Source: Paraburkholderia antibiotica (GTDB taxonomy: Bacteria; Pseudomonadota; Gammaproteobacteria; Burkholderiales; Burkholderiaceae). Taken from it: 64,000 nucleotides of DNA. Location: assembly GCF_012927125.1 (NCBI RefSeq), contig NZ_JABBFZ010000028.1:1-64000 (forward strand). Reading direction: 5' to 3'. Position 1 is the stretch's first letter; each line of letters starts with the position of its first letter. The notes below the pieces were generated by a model. That model did not search any database, had not been told where the DNA came from, and saw nothing but the letters and a program-made list of their open reading frames with translations. A program made the position numbers and the translations under genes. Shown here one piece after another: positions 63,183 to 64,000 of the stretch.

Positions 63183-64000
63183 TCAGCGCGCGGCTGCGCG
63201 CATCATGTTGCGGGCGATCAGAATCTGCTGGATCTGGCTCGTGCCTTCATAGATGCGGAAAATCCGCACGTCGCGATAGAAGCGCTCGATGCCGTACTCG
63301 GACATATAGCCGGCGCCGCCATGAATCTGCACCGCGCGATCGGCGACACGTCCACACATTTCCGACGCGAACAGCTTCGCGCACGATGCCTCGGTGCTCA
63401 CGTTCTCGCCGTTGTCGCGTTTGCGCGCGGCGTCGAGCACCATACAGCGCGCCGCGTACAGTTCGGTCTGACTGTCGGCGAGCATCGCCTGAATCAGCTG
63501 GAATTCGGCGATCGGCTGGCCGAACTGCTTGCGCTCCATTGCGTAGCGCAGCGCGTCGTCGAGCATCCGTTGCGCGACGCCGACGCAGATCGCCGCGATA
63601 TGAATGCGGCCTTTGTCGAGCACCTTCATCGCGGTCTTGAAGCCGACACCTTCCTTGCCGCCGATCACGTTCTGCACCGGCACACGGCAGTTTTCGAAGA
63701 TCACGTCGCAGGTATGCGCGCCTTTCTGGCCCATCTTGCGATCGCGCTTGCCGAAGCTGATCCCCGGCGTGTTCGCCTCGACGATAAACGCGCTGATGCC
63801 GGCCGCGCGCGGCTCTTCGGGATTGGTGCGGGCCATCAGCGTGAAGATGCCCGCTTGCGGCGCATTGGTGATGAAGCGCTTGGTGCCGTTCACGACATAG
63901 TGATCGCCGTCGCGCACCGCGCGCGTTTTCACCGCCGCCGCGTCCGAGCCGCATTCGGGTTCCGTCAGCGCGAAGCTCGCGATCGTCTCGCCGCTCGCGA
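63183..64000 (-). CDS. Acyl-CoA dehydrogenase, 5' end cut by the window
   Basis: The carboxyl-terminal ~270 residues of an acyl-CoA dehydrogenase; the gene begins beyond 64000. The visible part opens in the flavin-binding stretch FALTEPECGSDAAAVKT. It has AHTCDVIFENCRVP, the carboxyl helix domain with IHGGAGYMSEYGIERFYRDV, and the catalytic-Glu motif IYEGTSQIQQ near the end. Unlike the gene at 49389-50552, the canonical catalytic site is intact. It lies upstream of livK, about 80 bases away, probably in one transcription unit. Confidence 0.93.
   Translation of the reverse strand, partial: ASGETIASFALTEPECGSDAAAVKTRAVRDGDHYVVNGTKRFITNAPQAGIFTLMARTNPEEPRAAGISAFIVEANTPGISFGKRDRKMGQKGAHTCDVIFENCRVPVQNVIGGKEGVGFKTAMKVLDKGRIHIAAICVGVAQRMLDDALRYAMERKQFGQPIAEFQLIQAMLADSQTELYAARCMVLDAARKRDNGENVSTEASCAKLFASEMCGRVADRAVQIHGGAGYMSEYGIERFYRDVRIFRIYEGTSQIQQILIARNMMRAAAR

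Noticed and set aside
1-64000. CRISPR array
   Set aside because: No regularly spaced direct repeats of 24-40 bases were found anywhere; the only tandem array is the 9-bp repeat.

Overview
The window is a 64 kb chromosomal segment of a GC-rich betaproteobacterium. The housekeeping sigma factor, Burkholderia-type outer membrane porin, gene style and catabolic repertoire all point to the Burkholderiaceae, most likely Paraburkholderia or a close relative (inference; no rRNA is present to settle it). Almost everything is GC-rich coding sequence. The clear exception is an AT-richer island at about 37.0-39.2 kb carrying a DUF262/HNH defence-type gene. No tRNA, rRNA, CRISPR array or complete insertion sequence was recognised.

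Layout. 0-2.5 kb: rpoD. 2.9-4.0 kb: a YjgN-type membrane protein. 4.4-15.0 kb: a five-gene, translationally coupled envelope operon on the minus strand (DUF2138 YfaA, DUF1175 YfaT, thioester alpha-2-macroglobulin YfaS, DUF2300 YfaQ, DUF2135 YfaP). It is equivalent to E. coli yfa and Pseudomonas mag. YfaQ carries penicillin-binding-like, SpoIID-like and HExxH motifs together, and YfaT has NlpC/P60-like residues. 15.4-19.7 kb: a lysine/pipecolate catabolic set (aldehyde dehydrogenase AmaB, FAD amine oxidase, PLP aminotransferase). 19.9-21.0 kb: a porin.

21.1-32.5 kb: a sulfoquinovose (sulfo-Entner-Doudoroff) locus. It holds a sulfoquinovosidase with all the YihQ sulfonate-recognition residues, SSS symporter, mutarotase-like epimerase, SDR sugar dehydrogenase, SMP-30 lactonase, IlvD/Edd dehydratase, HpcH/HpaI aldolase, TauE exporter and a divergent LacI regulator. 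A shared palindrome (TCGYAGCGCTRCGA) lies in front of both transcription units. No obvious sulfolactaldehyde dehydrogenase is in the cluster.

32.5-37 kb: a small secreted protein, a LysR regulator, PPK2 polyphosphate kinase and an MFS transporter. 37-40.2 kb: the foreign island, then a structured, C4-antisense-RNA-like element before a small unknown gene. 40.3-43.6 kb: a dimethyl sulfone operon (msuE-sfnG) under a sigma-54 promoter with its divergent activator SfnR. Together with the SulP permease that follows, this gives the segment a sulfur flavour.

45.9-58.6 kb: a large minus-strand acyl-CoA catabolic region with two parts. One part resembles the P. aeruginosa itaconate genes (CoA transferase, itaconyl-CoA hydratase-like, acyl-CoA dehydrogenase, MmgE/PrpD, CitE-like lyase). 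The other comprises citryl-CoA lyase, MaoC, crotonase, a lipoate-ligase-like protein, a PaaK-like protein without the usual P-loop, and an SDR. A LysR regulator is divergent from the SDR. 58.6-64 kb: a complete branched-chain-type ABC transporter (livKHMGF order) and a truncated acyl-CoA dehydrogenase running off the window. The natural substrate of this last cluster is not known.
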